The notes under the pieces are model-generated. The model did not search any database, was not told the origin of the DNA, and saw only the letters and a program-made list of their open reading frames with translations. Made by a program: the position numbers and the translations under genes. Positions 1-8,085 of a DNA stretch of 64,000 nt are shown here, in pieces (positions within the stretch are counted from its first letter, which is position 1; each line of letters begins with the position of its first letter). This DNA is from a virus, in the IMG/VR virus record IMGVR_UViG_3300032069_000001, positions 33,214 through 97,213 of that record; one strand, given 5' to 3'.

Positions 1-570
1 GCTTGTAACAGGATTATCCAAAAGAAAAATCGGAGTATAAACCCCTGCGGTTGGTAAGTTTACATCTTCTATAATACTGCCAAACATTTTTGCGTCATCT
101 GTAAATTTTGCTACTTTGCTTAAAACGAGAACTTCTAATCTGTTTACACCAAAATTCACAGCAGAACCGATAGCAACGCCAGCACCATCAAATAATCCAA
201 GAACCTTTGTAGTCAACTGTGTTGTTATATCTTTTAATCTTTTCAATAAAGTATAATCCGCTGGAACATCTACAACTTCTCCAACTCTTTGAGTAAGGGC
301 GGTTTCAGACAATCTGGTTGCTAAAGTCGCTTGAGTTGCGACCAAACCTATTTTTGTATCAAAATCTGTCTGCGTAAGAAGTGTCAACAATGTCGTTTCT
401 TTCGCAACCAAATCTATTTTTGTATTAAAACCCGAATTAGTCAATATACCGCTTAAAATGTTTTCCTGTTCTGTAGATATAACAACAGCTATTGACCCAG
501 CAGTATTTCTTTGACCTAAAGTCCCGTCAGCGTTATAATTTCTTACTTCCGATAATTGTCCTTCAAACAT
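1..570 (-). CDS. Virion-type protein, C-terminus beyond left edge
   Basis: An open frame of 190 codons starts at an ATG at 570, with an AGGAGG-type site just upstream, and runs off the left end without a stop. The start reads MFEGQLSEVRNYNADG. Two adjacent segments, around residues 44-60 and 65-82, resemble each other (FNTKIDLVAKETTLLTLL and FDTKIGLVATQATLATRL), suggesting an internal repeat of helical or fibrous type. It follows three small genes downstream of the large terminase in the same direction, a position usual for head or neck genes. No family is recognised. Its length and C-terminus are unknown because it is cut by the window. Confidence 0.75.
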   Translation of the reverse strand, partial: MFEGQLSEVRNYNADGTLGQRNTAGSIAVVISTEQENILSGILTNSGFNTKIDLVAKETTLLTLLTQTDFDTKIGLVATQATLATRLSETALTQRVGEVVDVPADYTLLKRLKDITTQLTTKVLGLFDGAGVAIGSAVNFGVNRLEVLVLSKVAKFTDDAKMFGSIIEDVNLPTAGVYTPIFLLDNPVTS

Positions 571-580
571 AAATTACCTC

Positions 581-970
581 CTATCCGTTTGCATAAATAC
601 CTATTTTTGTATTTGCCAACGTTGTTGTAATATAGATTTTATTTGCAAATTGTTTTTCAAAATTAAAATAACCATTGGGTAAAACAACAGAAGGCGAACT
701 GGTTGAATTAAATTTAACAGAAATCTTTTTATTTGTTTGTATGTGAATATCTCTGATTACAGCACCCAAAAGATATTCTTTGTCATTTTCAACACTAACC
801 ACAGTTTCCTCAACACTAAAATAAGGTTTTGGAACTAAAACTTGTTCATTTTCTATTTCAACAAGCAATGTCCCATCAGTTTTTGTCTTAATCTTCTTAT
901 CAGTTGTTCCGTCATTACCGAACAGTATTGACTTAACCTTACCTTCTATTAAAGCAAATAAATTAGGCAA
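581..970 (-). CDS. Small beta-rich phage protein, unknown function
   Basis: A 129-residue protein of short alternating hydrophobic segments, with no membrane segment or cysteine motif. The start codon is TTG at 970, preceded by a GGTGGTG site that lies inside the end of the upstream gene. The two genes overlap by 8 bases, which implies translational coupling. The central part (LLVEIENEQVLVPKPYFSVE) and the C-terminus look like beta-sandwich strands, as in phage decoration or fibre proteins. That is inference from composition only. It sits between the terminase cluster and the virion-type gene at the left edge. Confidence 0.7.
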   Translation of the reverse strand: MPNLFALIEGKVKSILFGNDGTTDKKIKTKTDGTLLVEIENEQVLVPKPYFSVEETVVSVENDKEYLLGAVIRDIHIQTNKKISVKFNSTSSPSVVLPNGYFNFEKQFANKIYITTTLANTKIGIYANG

Positions 971-1292
971 CTGTCACCACCAGGCTTGAGACATCTCCAT
1001 TCACGTCTCTTATAAAATTAGTTGTAATCGTTTTACCTTTTACGGTTTCAATGGTCTTATTGACATCTCCATTACCGTCTCTTGTAATAGTTAAAGTTCC
1101 TGGCATTGCAACTTCTATAATGGGAACGGGGTCACCAATATCATTAGTGACTTCCACTTCAGGAGGCATTATAATCCCTTCAACCTTTGTCTGAATAGCC
1201 CAAGTTCCATCTGACAGTTTTACCACTACTGCCTGCCAGATTTCATCTCCCGTAAAACGCCTGCCCTCTAATGGAATTCCTCCTGGTGGCAT
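963..1292 (-). CDS. Small protein with C-terminal strand repeat
   Basis: A 109-residue protein beginning MPPGGIPLEGRRF at an ATG with an AGG-type site. The C-terminal half contains two similar units, TITRDGNGDVNKTIETV and NFIRDVNGDVSSLVVTV, so it probably forms a small repeated beta structure. The first 45 residues hold a WQAVVVKLSDGTWAI segment. No family is recognised. Its place in a chain of tightly spaced genes below the terminase suggests a virion or assembly component. Its stop overlaps the start of the next gene. Confidence 0.7.
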   Translation of the reverse strand: MPPGGIPLEGRRFTGDEIWQAVVVKLSDGTWAIQTKVEGIIMPPEVEVTNDIGDPVPIIEVAMPGTLTITRDGNGDVNKTIETVKGKTITTNFIRDVNGDVSSLVVTVA

Positions 1293-1295
1293 AGA

Positions 1296-2591
1296 TTACC
1301 TCAACCCCTTTTTATACATATTCGTTAAATATTCACGTGCGAGTTCTTTTAGCTTATCTTCCGCAAGTGCAGGATAAGACATTCTCAACTGACCAACAAC
1401 ATTAACTTCCCTTGATTTAACCCAGTCTTCCATTCCCTCATCATTTCCGAAGGATTTTTTAACAGATGCTTCCGCTTCTTTTTCCATCTTTGTAAGCCTT
1501 GTGTAATAATCGCTAAATTCCTTTAAATGGTCTTTTGCAATTCCCTTTACATAATGTTCAAGCGGTTTAAGTTTGCCAGCATCACAATCCTTTTTCATAT
1601 CTTTCAATGTGGGTAAATGTTCTTTTTCAACTTCTTTACCCATCTTTATTTGTTCTTTCTGCGATTTTTCCACAGGCGGTTGTGCTGACGGCGTGTAATC
1701 TTCCTTCACGCCTGGAAGTGCTCCGAGAGCTCCGCTGGCTATCCTTTCGGCTATCTGTTCATCTTCGGATTTCTCAAGAGACTGATTTACGGAAACATCA
1801 AGGGATTTATTCACATCAGGGCTTGTCCTTATCTGCGACCTTATCTTGCCCGCAATTTCAGTCGGCAGTTTTGACAAGAATATTTCCTGTTCTTTAATCG
1901 TTTTTTTCTTAAGATTTTCAATAATCTTAATAATATTTATACTCTTTGGTATCTTTGCCGTAGGCTTCAACTGTGCGGGTGTCGGTGCTTTTTCGCCTGG
2001 TTTTTTCTGTTCCTGCATCTTTGCTTCAGTTTTAACTCCTGGTCTTTTATAAACATATCTCCAATGACCCGCTTTTGTTTTCACCCTGTCAAGATACCTG
2101 TGAGGCATTTTCATAATACCTGGCATAACCGCCTTCAGCATATCAGATATGGGATTAAATTTGTTATCAGCAAAAGAACTGGCAATATTGGATTTTGTAA
2201 TTTCATCGTGAGACATTAAACCCTCTGTATTCATATCTTCTTCGGATTTTTGGATATAATGACCACCAGAAATAGCATAATTTATGGTATGAAGCAACAT
2301 ACCATTGGGACTATTTACGTCCACACCGAGTTCTTGAATATCTTTACTGATTTCCTGCCAGAGAGACTTGTCCATAATAACTGACGGCGTGGACTTCTCA
2401 AGCTGTTCACACTTGGCAATAATATCCGCTATGGACTTTTCCGCCTTTTTTGAAAATGCTCCGCCCATTTTTTGATAAATGGAAGAAACAACCTTCCAGT
2501 ATCTTGGATTTTCCCTTCCAAATTCTGGATACTGTTTTCTTGCTTGTTTTTTTGCTCTTTCCCATATACTCTCATTCACTTTACCAGGCAT
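1296..2591 (-). CDS. Large hydrophilic phage protein near terminase
   Basis: A 431-residue, very charged protein starting MPGKVNESIWERAKKQARK, with a clear AGGAGG site. The N-terminal 45 residues (QYPEFGRENPRYWKVVSSIY) form a compact helical motif that I associate with phage head-region proteins of unknown role. Around residue 165-180 a GHWRYVYK stretch follows a basic linker. The rest is helical, lysine- and glutamate-rich and probably coiled-coil in part. No protease or transferase motif is visible. Its position two genes after the large terminase is where portal or scaffold genes often lie, but I see no portal signature. Function is unassigned. Confidence 0.75.
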   Translation of the reverse strand: MPGKVNESIWERAKKQARKQYPEFGRENPRYWKVVSSIYQKMGGAFSKKAEKSIADIIAKCEQLEKSTPSVIMDKSLWQEISKDIQELGVDVNSPNGMLLHTINYAISGGHYIQKSEEDMNTEGLMSHDEITKSNIASSFADNKFNPISDMLKAVMPGIMKMPHRYLDRVKTKAGHWRYVYKRPGVKTEAKMQEQKKPGEKAPTPAQLKPTAKIPKSINIIKIIENLKKKTIKEQEIFLSKLPTEIAGKIRSQIRTSPDVNKSLDVSVNQSLEKSEDEQIAERIASGALGALPGVKEDYTPSAQPPVEKSQKEQIKMGKEVEKEHLPTLKDMKKDCDAGKLKPLEHYVKGIAKDHLKEFSDYYTRLTKMEKEAEASVKKSFGNDEGMEDWVKSREVNVVGQLRMSYPALAEDKLKELAREYLTNMYKKGLR

Positions 2592-2603
2592 AATAAACCT
2601 CCT

Positions 2604-2939
2604 TTAAATAACTTGTTCACGTGTGTCCTTGTATCTAACAATTCCTTCCTTATCAATAATTATCTCCCTGCCAATATCAATCCCCATAGATTTCTTTTTC
2701 TGTGGCGGATTTTTTATCTGAACCTTGCCTTCATCAGCTATAATCTTGCCGTTTACTTTCATTTTAATTCCGTTATCAACCAGCCATTCTATTACATCAG
2801 CATCTTTAATGTCCTGGACAACAACCTGATTAAGCAGGACGAATTGAATAATTAGGTTGCCGTTCAAATCCCTTCCGATAATCTGGGGGTGAACTTCAAC
2901 AACCTTTCCGACTATTTTTGGTTGTTTTTGTTCGTTCAT
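2604..2939 (-). CDS. Small protein coupled to terminase
   Basis: Start chosen at the ATG at 2939 (MNEQKQPKIVGKVVEV) rather than an in-frame ATG 12 codons upstream. The ATGA there overlaps the terminase stop, and GGAGGCGG sits correctly spaced before it. The 111-residue product is mostly short beta strands with a basic centre (KNPPQKKKSMGIDIG), compatible with a small OB-like or SH3-like fold. No family is recognised. Coupling to terL suggests a role in packaging or head assembly. Confidence 0.75.
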   Translation of the reverse strand: MNEQKQPKIVGKVVEVHPQIIGRDLNGNLIIQFVLLNQVVVQDIKDADVIEWLVDNGIKMKVNGKIIADEGKVQIKNPPQKKKSMGIDIGREIIIDKEGIVRYKDTREQVI

Positions 2940-4951
2940 AAAATACCGCCTCCGCCACCGCAAATATCTCTGCAACTTTTACCCTGGCTACAGTTATAAC
3001 AAAGTTCGCTTGTCTCGTCATATTTCAAACCATAACACTCGCCCTTCAGAATTCCTTTAATAACGCTTCTTTGTATCAATTCTTCCGAACCACGAAAACC
3101 TGGAACCTCGGGAGCTGATGTTGCAGTTGTTCTCCTTTTTTCTTTAATCGCCTGTGCTATTTCTTTTTCACCGTCCCAATATTCAGACTTGGGAAGTTTG
3201 TCAAACTTGCTTATTCCCGTAACCATATAGTTATAAGCGTGACCAAAGTGGTCTTGTCCCATATTCGCTATCCATTCTTCTATCGTGCCGTCTTTTTCAT
3301 CAATATCTTTTACCAACACAAGATTTGTAAGATGCCTTACAAACTGCTGGAATAATTTCTGGTCAAGATTTCTCGCTACAAGTATTTCCTGTTGCCTGAA
3401 ATATCCAAGACCGACCTTTAAGCTGGTTGTCCTGTCCACGTTGACTTTTGACTGGTCGTCCTGCCATTGCGGTTCAAATATTTTTGAACCTCTCTCTGTG
3501 CTCGGATAAAAGCAGGAGAAAATCTTTTCGGGGAACGCTTTCAATAATTTTGAATTCCTGTCCTTGCCATATCCAGCGTCGCATACCGCTATATCCGCAT
3601 CATACCTGGAAATAATCTGTGCAACTTGTTTTGGGTGCTCATCTGGGTCATCGTGCACTATTTTATAAAGCCCTATGATAAGCGGTTTATTCTTGTGGGT
3701 TGTGCCCACAACAACATACGACGTATCGCCCCAGTCAACTCCCACGCTCACACGCCCGATATAACTGTCATCAACAGGATAAGAAAGCCTTGCGTCCTTT
3801 GACAGACAGTTCATTATATTCGCTTCCGTTACAAGAACGTTATCTCCGAGATACGGAACTCCAAGACAGTAATTAAAGAACAACTGCTTGAACGGATAAT
3901 CTTCCTGCTTGTCCCAAAGGTTCTGTGCCGAAATCCAGGGAGCCATAAGTTGCGTAAGCTGGTAGAATGAAGGTTCTCTATTGGGAAATTTTGCAACCCA
4001 CTCCCCAGACAACCTGTCATCTATGGTCAATTCCTTATCGCAATATTTACACACGTAAATATGCTGACCAAGAAGGTTCTGTGCTAATGAAGTCTTTCCG
4101 TTGCACTCATCATCAGGCAACCAAGTCAACTGTTGCCTTTTCCCGCACCTTCCACATTTAATATACCAGAAATACTGCTTTGATTTCTCCCAGCCTACGT
4201 CCACCCCGTAATTCGGCACAGAAGGGGTTGAAATATCCCTTACCCAACCCCACCTTGAAGATTGTAAACTTTCTTCAAACGCTATTTTTATCCTGGGCGA
4301 CATTCTATCCAGCTCATCAAAGAACGTTATGTCGCTGTCTATGCCTTCACCCAATCTCTCCAACGCACCGCTTCTTAAAAATATGAAACTGTCTCCAATC
4401 TGTTTAAGGTTGACGTTTTGAATATCACCTTTCTTACCCTGGAGATATAAACTCTCGTCAATAGCTGGAGCGATACGTGTATTTGAAAAGTCCTGAACCT
4501 GGCGACCAGAGGGAAGCGTATAGCAGGCTTTAGTATGATTGTGAACATCAAGAAACCACAAAACTTCCGTAATGCAATTTTCAGATAACCCGAGCTGACG
4601 TGCTTTACGGAAGCCTTTGTAAGGAGACATATCCTCCAGCGGTTGAATAAGGAAAGGGCGTTTTTGGTTAAGATGTTCTCCATCAAAATCAAAGGGACGC
4701 CCCTTTAAACTTCTCTTATCAAGAGCCCAAACATAAGGGCTCTCGTTTTGAATTTCCTGTATGAGGACATCTTCGCTTACATCAAGCCTTTCTTTCTCCT
4801 CAAAAACTTTTTCATTGTTCTGTCGGAGATTGGCGAGCCTTTTGTCCGCAGGAGTATTGACAGGAATTCTTGGTTCCTTCTTCTCCGTAAAATTGTCCTC
4901 AATATGTTCATTGATGATTTGCAAATCATCAAGGATTTCGTTTTCCGCCAT
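2936..4951 (-). CDS. terL: Terminase large subunit (GpA-like packaging ATPase/nuclease)
   Basis: A 671-residue packaging motor that would cut concatemeric phage DNA and pump it into the prohead. A deviant Walker A-like loop lies near residues 114-125 (FRKARQLGLSEN). A Walker B strand ending in acidic residues is at about 207-214 (DITFFDEL). Two CxxC pairs follow, near 266/269 and 301/304, forming a zinc knuckle as in GpA-type terminases. An RNase H-like nuclease half follows, with VGVDWGDTSYVVVG near 400, IAVCDAGYGKDRN, and a late GQDHFGHAYNYM segment. The C-terminus is unusually cysteine- and glycine-rich (CYNCSQGKSC...CGGGGGIL). It overlaps the genes on both sides. The family call is firm; the exact subfamily is an inference from the motifs. 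Confidence 0.93.
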   Translation of the reverse strand: MAENEILDDLQIINEHIEDNFTEKKEPRIPVNTPADKRLANLRQNNEKVFEEKERLDVSEDVLIQEIQNESPYVWALDKRSLKGRPFDFDGEHLNQKRPFLIQPLEDMSPYKGFRKARQLGLSENCITEVLWFLDVHNHTKACYTLPSGRQVQDFSNTRIAPAIDESLYLQGKKGDIQNVNLKQIGDSFIFLRSGALERLGEGIDSDITFFDELDRMSPRIKIAFEESLQSSRWGWVRDISTPSVPNYGVDVGWEKSKQYFWYIKCGRCGKRQQLTWLPDDECNGKTSLAQNLLGQHIYVCKYCDKELTIDDRLSGEWVAKFPNREPSFYQLTQLMAPWISAQNLWDKQEDYPFKQLFFNYCLGVPYLGDNVLVTEANIMNCLSKDARLSYPVDDSYIGRVSVGVDWGDTSYVVVGTTHKNKPLIIGLYKIVHDDPDEHPKQVAQIISRYDADIAVCDAGYGKDRNSKLLKAFPEKIFSCFYPSTERGSKIFEPQWQDDQSKVNVDRTTSLKVGLGYFRQQEILVARNLDQKLFQQFVRHLTNLVLVKDIDEKDGTIEEWIANMGQDHFGHAYNYMVTGISKFDKLPKSEYWDGEKEIAQAIKEKRRTTATSAPEVPGFRGSEELIQRSVIKGILKGECYGLKYDETSELCYNCSQGKSCRDICGGGGGIL

Positions 4952-5171
4952 TATCTTTTCTCTCCACGACCGTCTGCGTGTAGGTTATATCTTTCCCAGA
5001 AATCACGTGAAGTTCCTTTATCGGAAAATTCGTGTGTCGGAAGATATAAGCCAGTTCACGTATTATCTCGTCCGTGTTGTGAATTTTTAAAGCCGTTCCC
5101 GTTCTCTCATAAGTCACAAGCTTGACAACTTTCTCGTTATCTTCAGCTATGACTTCTTCCTTCACTTTCAT
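4929..5171 (-). CDS. Small protein upstream of terL
   Basis: An 80-residue protein, MKVKEEVIAEDNEKVVKLVTY, overlapping the terminase start by 23 bases and the upstream gene by 4. It is soluble and mixed alpha/beta, with a basic C-terminal tail (ERKDNGGKRNP). No family is recognised. The double overlap argues that it is translated and coupled with terL. Confidence 0.7.
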   Translation of the reverse strand: MKVKEEVIAEDNEKVVKLVTYERTGTALKIHNTDEIIRELAYIFRHTNFPIKELHVISGKDITYTQTVVERKDNGGKRNP

Positions 5172-5611
5172 TTAAGCCTTTCGTCAATATGTTTTATATT
5201 TTTTTTAGCCAATTCAATAGTTTTTTCTTTAACGCCTTTCACAGCCAGACATTGTTCTAATAGTTTTTTAGCGTTTTCATAGTCGGCTTTAAACAAGTCT
5301 TTTGCGTCCCACTTATCCAATGCGTGCTTTTTGATTAGCATATAGCCAGCATTGTTAAGTCCCCACGCTTTTAAATCCATTCTGTTCAACTGTTCGCCAA
5401 TACTGGAATATTTCAAATAAAGCTCGGAAGCCTTATCATAATCATAAATCGCACACGCTTGTTCGGCTTCTTTACAGACCTTATTCCAGTCCGCATACAA
5501 TTTTGCTTCGGTCGTGGTCAACTCTTTCGGGGCGACGAGTTTATCCTCCGCAAAACTTATCCCGCAGAACAGAAGAACCAAAATCAAAAACATCTCTACG
5601 CACTTTTTCAT
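5168..5611 (-). CDS. Exported TPR-like helical protein
   Basis: 147 residues with a classic N-terminal signal peptide: a basic start (MKKCVEMF), a hydrophobic core (LILVLLFCGISF), then AED, where signal peptidase I would cut. The mature part is all-helical, with pairs of helices such as ACAIYDYDKASELYLKYSSI and DYENAKKLLEQCLAVKGV, which resemble tetratricopeptide units. An exported protein among packaging genes is unusual. It may act in the host envelope, for example in superinfection exclusion, but nothing in the sequence proves this. It overlaps its neighbours by 4 bases on each side. Confidence 0.75.
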   Translation of the reverse strand: MKKCVEMFLILVLLFCGISFAEDKLVAPKELTTTEAKLYADWNKVCKEAEQACAIYDYDKASELYLKYSSIGEQLNRMDLKAWGLNNAGYMLIKKHALDKWDAKDLFKADYENAKKLLEQCLAVKGVKEKTIELAKKNIKHIDERLK

Positions 5612-5844
5612 TTCTTTACCTCCTTTTTAACTTCTTTTTTGGCGTCAGCTTTCGCATCTGCCTTTACATCTTTCTTCGCTTCAACTGCGACCGAGACGGG
5701 CTGGAGGGTCAGGGATTTCTTGCACGATTTTATTACAATCCCCGCAACCAGACCGACAACAATCACGATGAGAACCCCGATTAACCAGGGCTTCATTATC
5801 TTCTTTGCCACTTTCTTAACTTCTACCTTCGCTTGTGCTACCAT
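5608..5844 (-). CDS. Single-pass membrane protein with Lys/Ala-rich tail
   Basis: 78 residues. One strong transmembrane helix lies at about residues 19-38 (PWLIGVLIVIVVGLVAGIVI). After it comes a low-complexity tail of repeated KADAKADAKKEVKKEVKK type. The basic tail probably lies in the cytoplasm or binds nucleic acid or membrane phosphates. The start has an AAAGGAGGA site. It overlaps the exported protein gene downstream, so the two may work together in the envelope. Confidence 0.75.
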   Translation of the reverse strand: MVAQAKVEVKKVAKKIMKPWLIGVLIVIVVGLVAGIVIKSCKKSLTLQPVSVAVEAKKDVKADAKADAKKEVKKEVKK

Positions 5845-6013
5845 ACTTTAAGTCCTCCTTTAATAGAGGGAGCGGGAACATAGGCTAACGCCCGCCCAGA
5901 CCTCCCTTGAGATTTAATATCGGGAATGGAGCAGGGGTTTTTATCTCTCTTTTGTATAAGTAATTATTTACTTAACTGTTTTGCAAGAAACAACCTTTTC
6001 CTGCTCCATCTCG
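5845..6013 (-). other. Structured intergenic leader
   Basis: A 169-base gap with no convincing gene. On the minus-strand transcript a 10-bp inverted repeat (ATGGAGCAGG at 6009-6000 with CCTGCTCCAT at 5934-5925) encloses a smaller AAGTAA/TTACTT stem. A second GC-rich hairpin (GGGAG and GCGGG pairing with CCCGC and CTCCC) lies just before the ribosome site of the membrane-protein gene. The shape suggests an RNA that controls translation or processing. No known riboswitch class was recognised. Confidence 0.45.
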
Positions 6014-6400
6014 TTATTCAATATAAGTTGCTGTTCTCAAGGCGTCAAAAATCGCTTCGGCGGTCTTTGCTTCCAGGACGAACGCTTTATCGTCCATCTT
6101 TTCCGTGCCCGAAGCAACCTGAACGCATTGCTGGTCGCCCACCATCTTTACCTGCTCCCCGAAATCAGGAAGGGTAAATGCAATGGATTTTGCAATCAGG
6201 ACAGCGATAAGAGCCTGGTTGGTTTTATGCAACTGGTCTATCGGGGTATCCCCTACTGCAACTGCTGGAAGAACAACTGGAACTGCGTTTGCCTCCAGAG
6301 CTTCAATACATTGCTTCTGTATTGATTTTGTTTTTGTGAAATCGTCTGCGATTTCATTGCCGAACAATGCTTCGCTTGGTTTCTGTGGAACTATAGCCAT
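6014..6400 (-). CDS. Hypothetical protein, virion-type
   Basis: 128 residues, MAIVPQKPSEALFGNEIADD, with a GGAGGAAAATT site before the ATG. It has a hydrophobic middle (AVPVVLPAVAVGDTPIDQL and ALIAVLIAKSIAFTLPDFG) and an acidic, helical C-terminus. No cysteine motif, signal peptide or clear membrane helix is present. No family is recognised. Confidence 0.7.
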   Translation of the reverse strand: MAIVPQKPSEALFGNEIADDFTKTKSIQKQCIEALEANAVPVVLPAVAVGDTPIDQLHKTNQALIAVLIAKSIAFTLPDFGEQVKMVGDQQCVQVASGTEKMDDKAFVLEAKTAEAIFDALRTATYIE

Positions 6401-6418
6401 AAAATTTTCCTCCTTTTA

Positions 6419-6598
6419 TTAAATTCGCTCTACGCTTGGGTTAATTTTTTTATTTTCTCTCTCCTCTGCCCTCCTTTTTCTCTCACGTTTATCTTTCAAT
6501 GCCTGTAAATGACGCTGGAACCAGTTTTCGCCCTCTGGTTTTACGGGCTTCGGCTCCTCTTTTATTTTTTCCTCCAAAACAAAGGCGTCGTTCAACAT
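6419..6598 (-). CDS. Small basic helical protein (59 aa)
   Basis: A short gene of 59 codons plus stop. The ATG at 6598 lies inside the end of the upstream gene, with GAGGAT in front. The product starts MLNDAFVLEEKIKEEPKPVK and then becomes strongly basic and helical (KDKRERKRRAEERENKK), so it may bind nucleic acid. It fills the gap between two genes exactly. No family is recognised. Confidence 0.6.
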   Translation of the reverse strand: MLNDAFVLEEKIKEEPKPVKPEGENWFQRHLQALKDKRERKRRAEERENKKINPSVERI

Positions 6599-6897
6599 AT
6601 CGCTATCCTCACATATCGTTTATTTTCAAATCTGCACAAAATATGCAACTTTTTGTCCTTAAAGTCGTATAAGTAATCAAGTATCTCCCCGTGATGCTTG
6701 GCTGTGATGATGAATTGGACTTTATCCCAGGGGTCAAGGTCGTCTCCAATATATCTTTCAACAACATAAGAATTAACAAACCTTCCAATATTGTCTGCAT
6801 TTCCCCAATCGTCCTCATCTGTTTCAGATATGTCGCTGTAACGCTCGCCATATTTGGATTTAAAGCTTGCGATAAAGGCTTCTGGTGTCTTCTGCAT
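6592..6897 (-). CDS. Hypothetical protein, 101 aa
   Basis: 101 residues starting MQKTPEAFIASFKSKYGERY, with a GGGG-type site upstream. It is acidic in the first half (SETDEDDWGNADNIG) and has two tryptophans. An alternative frame over the same bases (6609-6932) has poorer composition and no better start, so this frame is preferred. No family is recognised. It overlaps the next gene by 7 bases. Confidence 0.65.
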   Translation of the reverse strand: MQKTPEAFIASFKSKYGERYSDISETDEDDWGNADNIGRFVNSYVVERYIGDDLDPWDKVQFIITAKHHGEILDYLYDFKDKKLHILCRFENKRYVRIAIC

Positions 6898-6949
6898 ACG
6901 TTATACCCCGAATTATCTCCTACGCCCTCCACAAAAGCTCCTTTTTCCG

Positions 6950-7330
6950 TTAATTTGTTTTAAACGGTTCTTTTTTCTCTCCAAAATAGGGTTTTGCATA
7001 ACCCTTATCAACCAATTCCTTATTCAACCATCTTTCAACGGCTTTTTCGTCCTTAAAATACACGTCTGCAAGGTATCTTCCGAATTTCTCCTGTTTATCC
7101 GACTTCGTAACGACCCTGATACGCTTGTTTAATATGCAATTCTCCACATATTTCTTGGCATTTGTGCCCGCTAACAGCTCCTCATCGCTCACTTTGCCGT
7201 GTATTTCAGGAGTATCTACGCCCAATAAACGCACTCTTTGCTCTATCCCAATGCGAAATCCGAGGTCAATAATCACATCAATCGTATCCCCATCTTTTAC
7301 CGCCTTGACTATTGCCTCGTATTCATACAT
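6950..7330 (-). CDS. Thermonuclease (staphylococcal nuclease family)
   Basis: The start is the ATG at 7330 after an AAGGGGGTC site, giving 126 residues; a longer in-frame reading only extends into the upstream gene. The family cleaves DNA and RNA with calcium. The active-site set is visible: VKDGDTIDVIIDLG near 11-24, the loop RLLGVDTPE with Arg34, Asp39 and Glu42, and Arg85 in KFGRYLADV. The length matches a single SNase domain with no signal peptide, so it acts inside the cell. A role in host DNA degradation or in packaging clean-up is inference. Confidence 0.9.
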   Translation of the reverse strand: MYEYEAIVKAVKDGDTIDVIIDLGFRIGIEQRVRLLGVDTPEIHGKVSDEELLAGTNAKKYVENCILNKRIRVVTKSDKQEKFGRYLADVYFKDEKAVERWLNKELVDKGYAKPYFGEKKEPFKTN

Positions 7331-7892
7331 CTTTAGACCCCCTTCTATTCCCCCTCTTAAATTTCTTAACCAACTCGTCCATAGTTTCGCCCTTTTCGGA
7401 GCCAGTTTCAACCGCATCTATTGACAACCCCGACCGCAGAGCAGTCACATCTTGAACCTCATAGTGCCTTGTAACCGCCGTTTTCGGGTCAACGATGCTG
7501 AACTTGTGCCCCTTTTTGAACCGTAGCACCTTGCTATTGTCGGGGAGCTCCGTCAACTCCCGTATCTTGGACGCATCACGAACACCTACCATTCCAGCGA
7601 CTTGCAGAAACTTGGAACACGCCTCATTGTAGCCCTTTGCATACCACTCCAGCTCCACCTTGCGTATATCAGCTCTTGCTTCCTCAACCTTCTTCATTGC
7701 CCGCAGTTCCCAGTCAGCTGGAACATAATCAACAAGCCAATGCCACAGAGCCCGAGCCCAACGAACGACTAAATTTATCCCTACAGGATAACAGACCATT
7801 CCATCAAACGTGTCCGCTACATACGCTACCCCGTAGAACCTCGGTCGCCTTCCTCCTTCCACAACCTCTCTCCTCATAAGTAAGAACCTCAT
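7323..7892 (-). CDS. Hypothetical protein with Trp-rich hydrophobic segment
   Basis: 189 residues from an ATG at 7892 after GGGAGGCGTAGAGT, a leader form shared with several other minus-strand genes. Residues 35-57 (VCYPVGINLVVRWARALWHW) are hydrophobic and tryptophan-rich and could lie in or on a membrane. The middle is a charged helix (MKKVEEARADIRKVELEWYA). No known family is recognised. It overlaps the thermonuclease start by 8 bases. Confidence 0.7.
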   Translation of the reverse strand: MRFLLMRREVVEGGRRPRFYGVAYVADTFDGMVCYPVGINLVVRWARALWHWLVDYVPADWELRAMKKVEEARADIRKVELEWYAKGYNEACSKFLQVAGMVGVRDASKIRELTELPDNSKVLRFKKGHKFSIVDPKTAVTRHYEVQDVTALRSGLSIDAVETGSEKGETMDELVKKFKRGNRRGSKDV

Positions 7893-7947
7893 ACTCTACG
7901 CCTCCCCTCCCCTACTACTACCCGACTACTACCTTACTACTCCCGTA

Positions 7948-8085
7948 TTAGTAGAGAACTTTTAACGCTAACTGCCACACCCATAAACTACCTTCCGTAA
8001 ATAGAAAACTTTCAATACCTATAAGCATAATTATAATCAGCCCTTCTGAACTTACATAACCCTTATCACTATCGCATCTTCTCAT
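7948..8085 (-). CDS. Small membrane protein (45 aa)
   Basis: A 45-codon gene. Its ATG at 8085 overlaps the stop of the upstream zinc-ribbon gene as ATGA, with AAAGGAGGAAAA directly before it, an ideal ribosome site. The product begins MRRCDSDKGYVSSEG and continues into one hydrophobic helix (LIIIMLIGIESFLF). It probably inserts in the inner membrane. No family is recognised. Confidence 0.65.
   Translation of the reverse strand: MRRCDSDKGYVSSEGLIIIMLIGIESFLFTEGSLWVWQLALKVLY

Noticed and set aside
6609-6932. 107-codon minus-strand frame
   Set aside because: Overlaps the more protein-like 6592-6897 frame almost entirely and lacks a sensible C-terminus.
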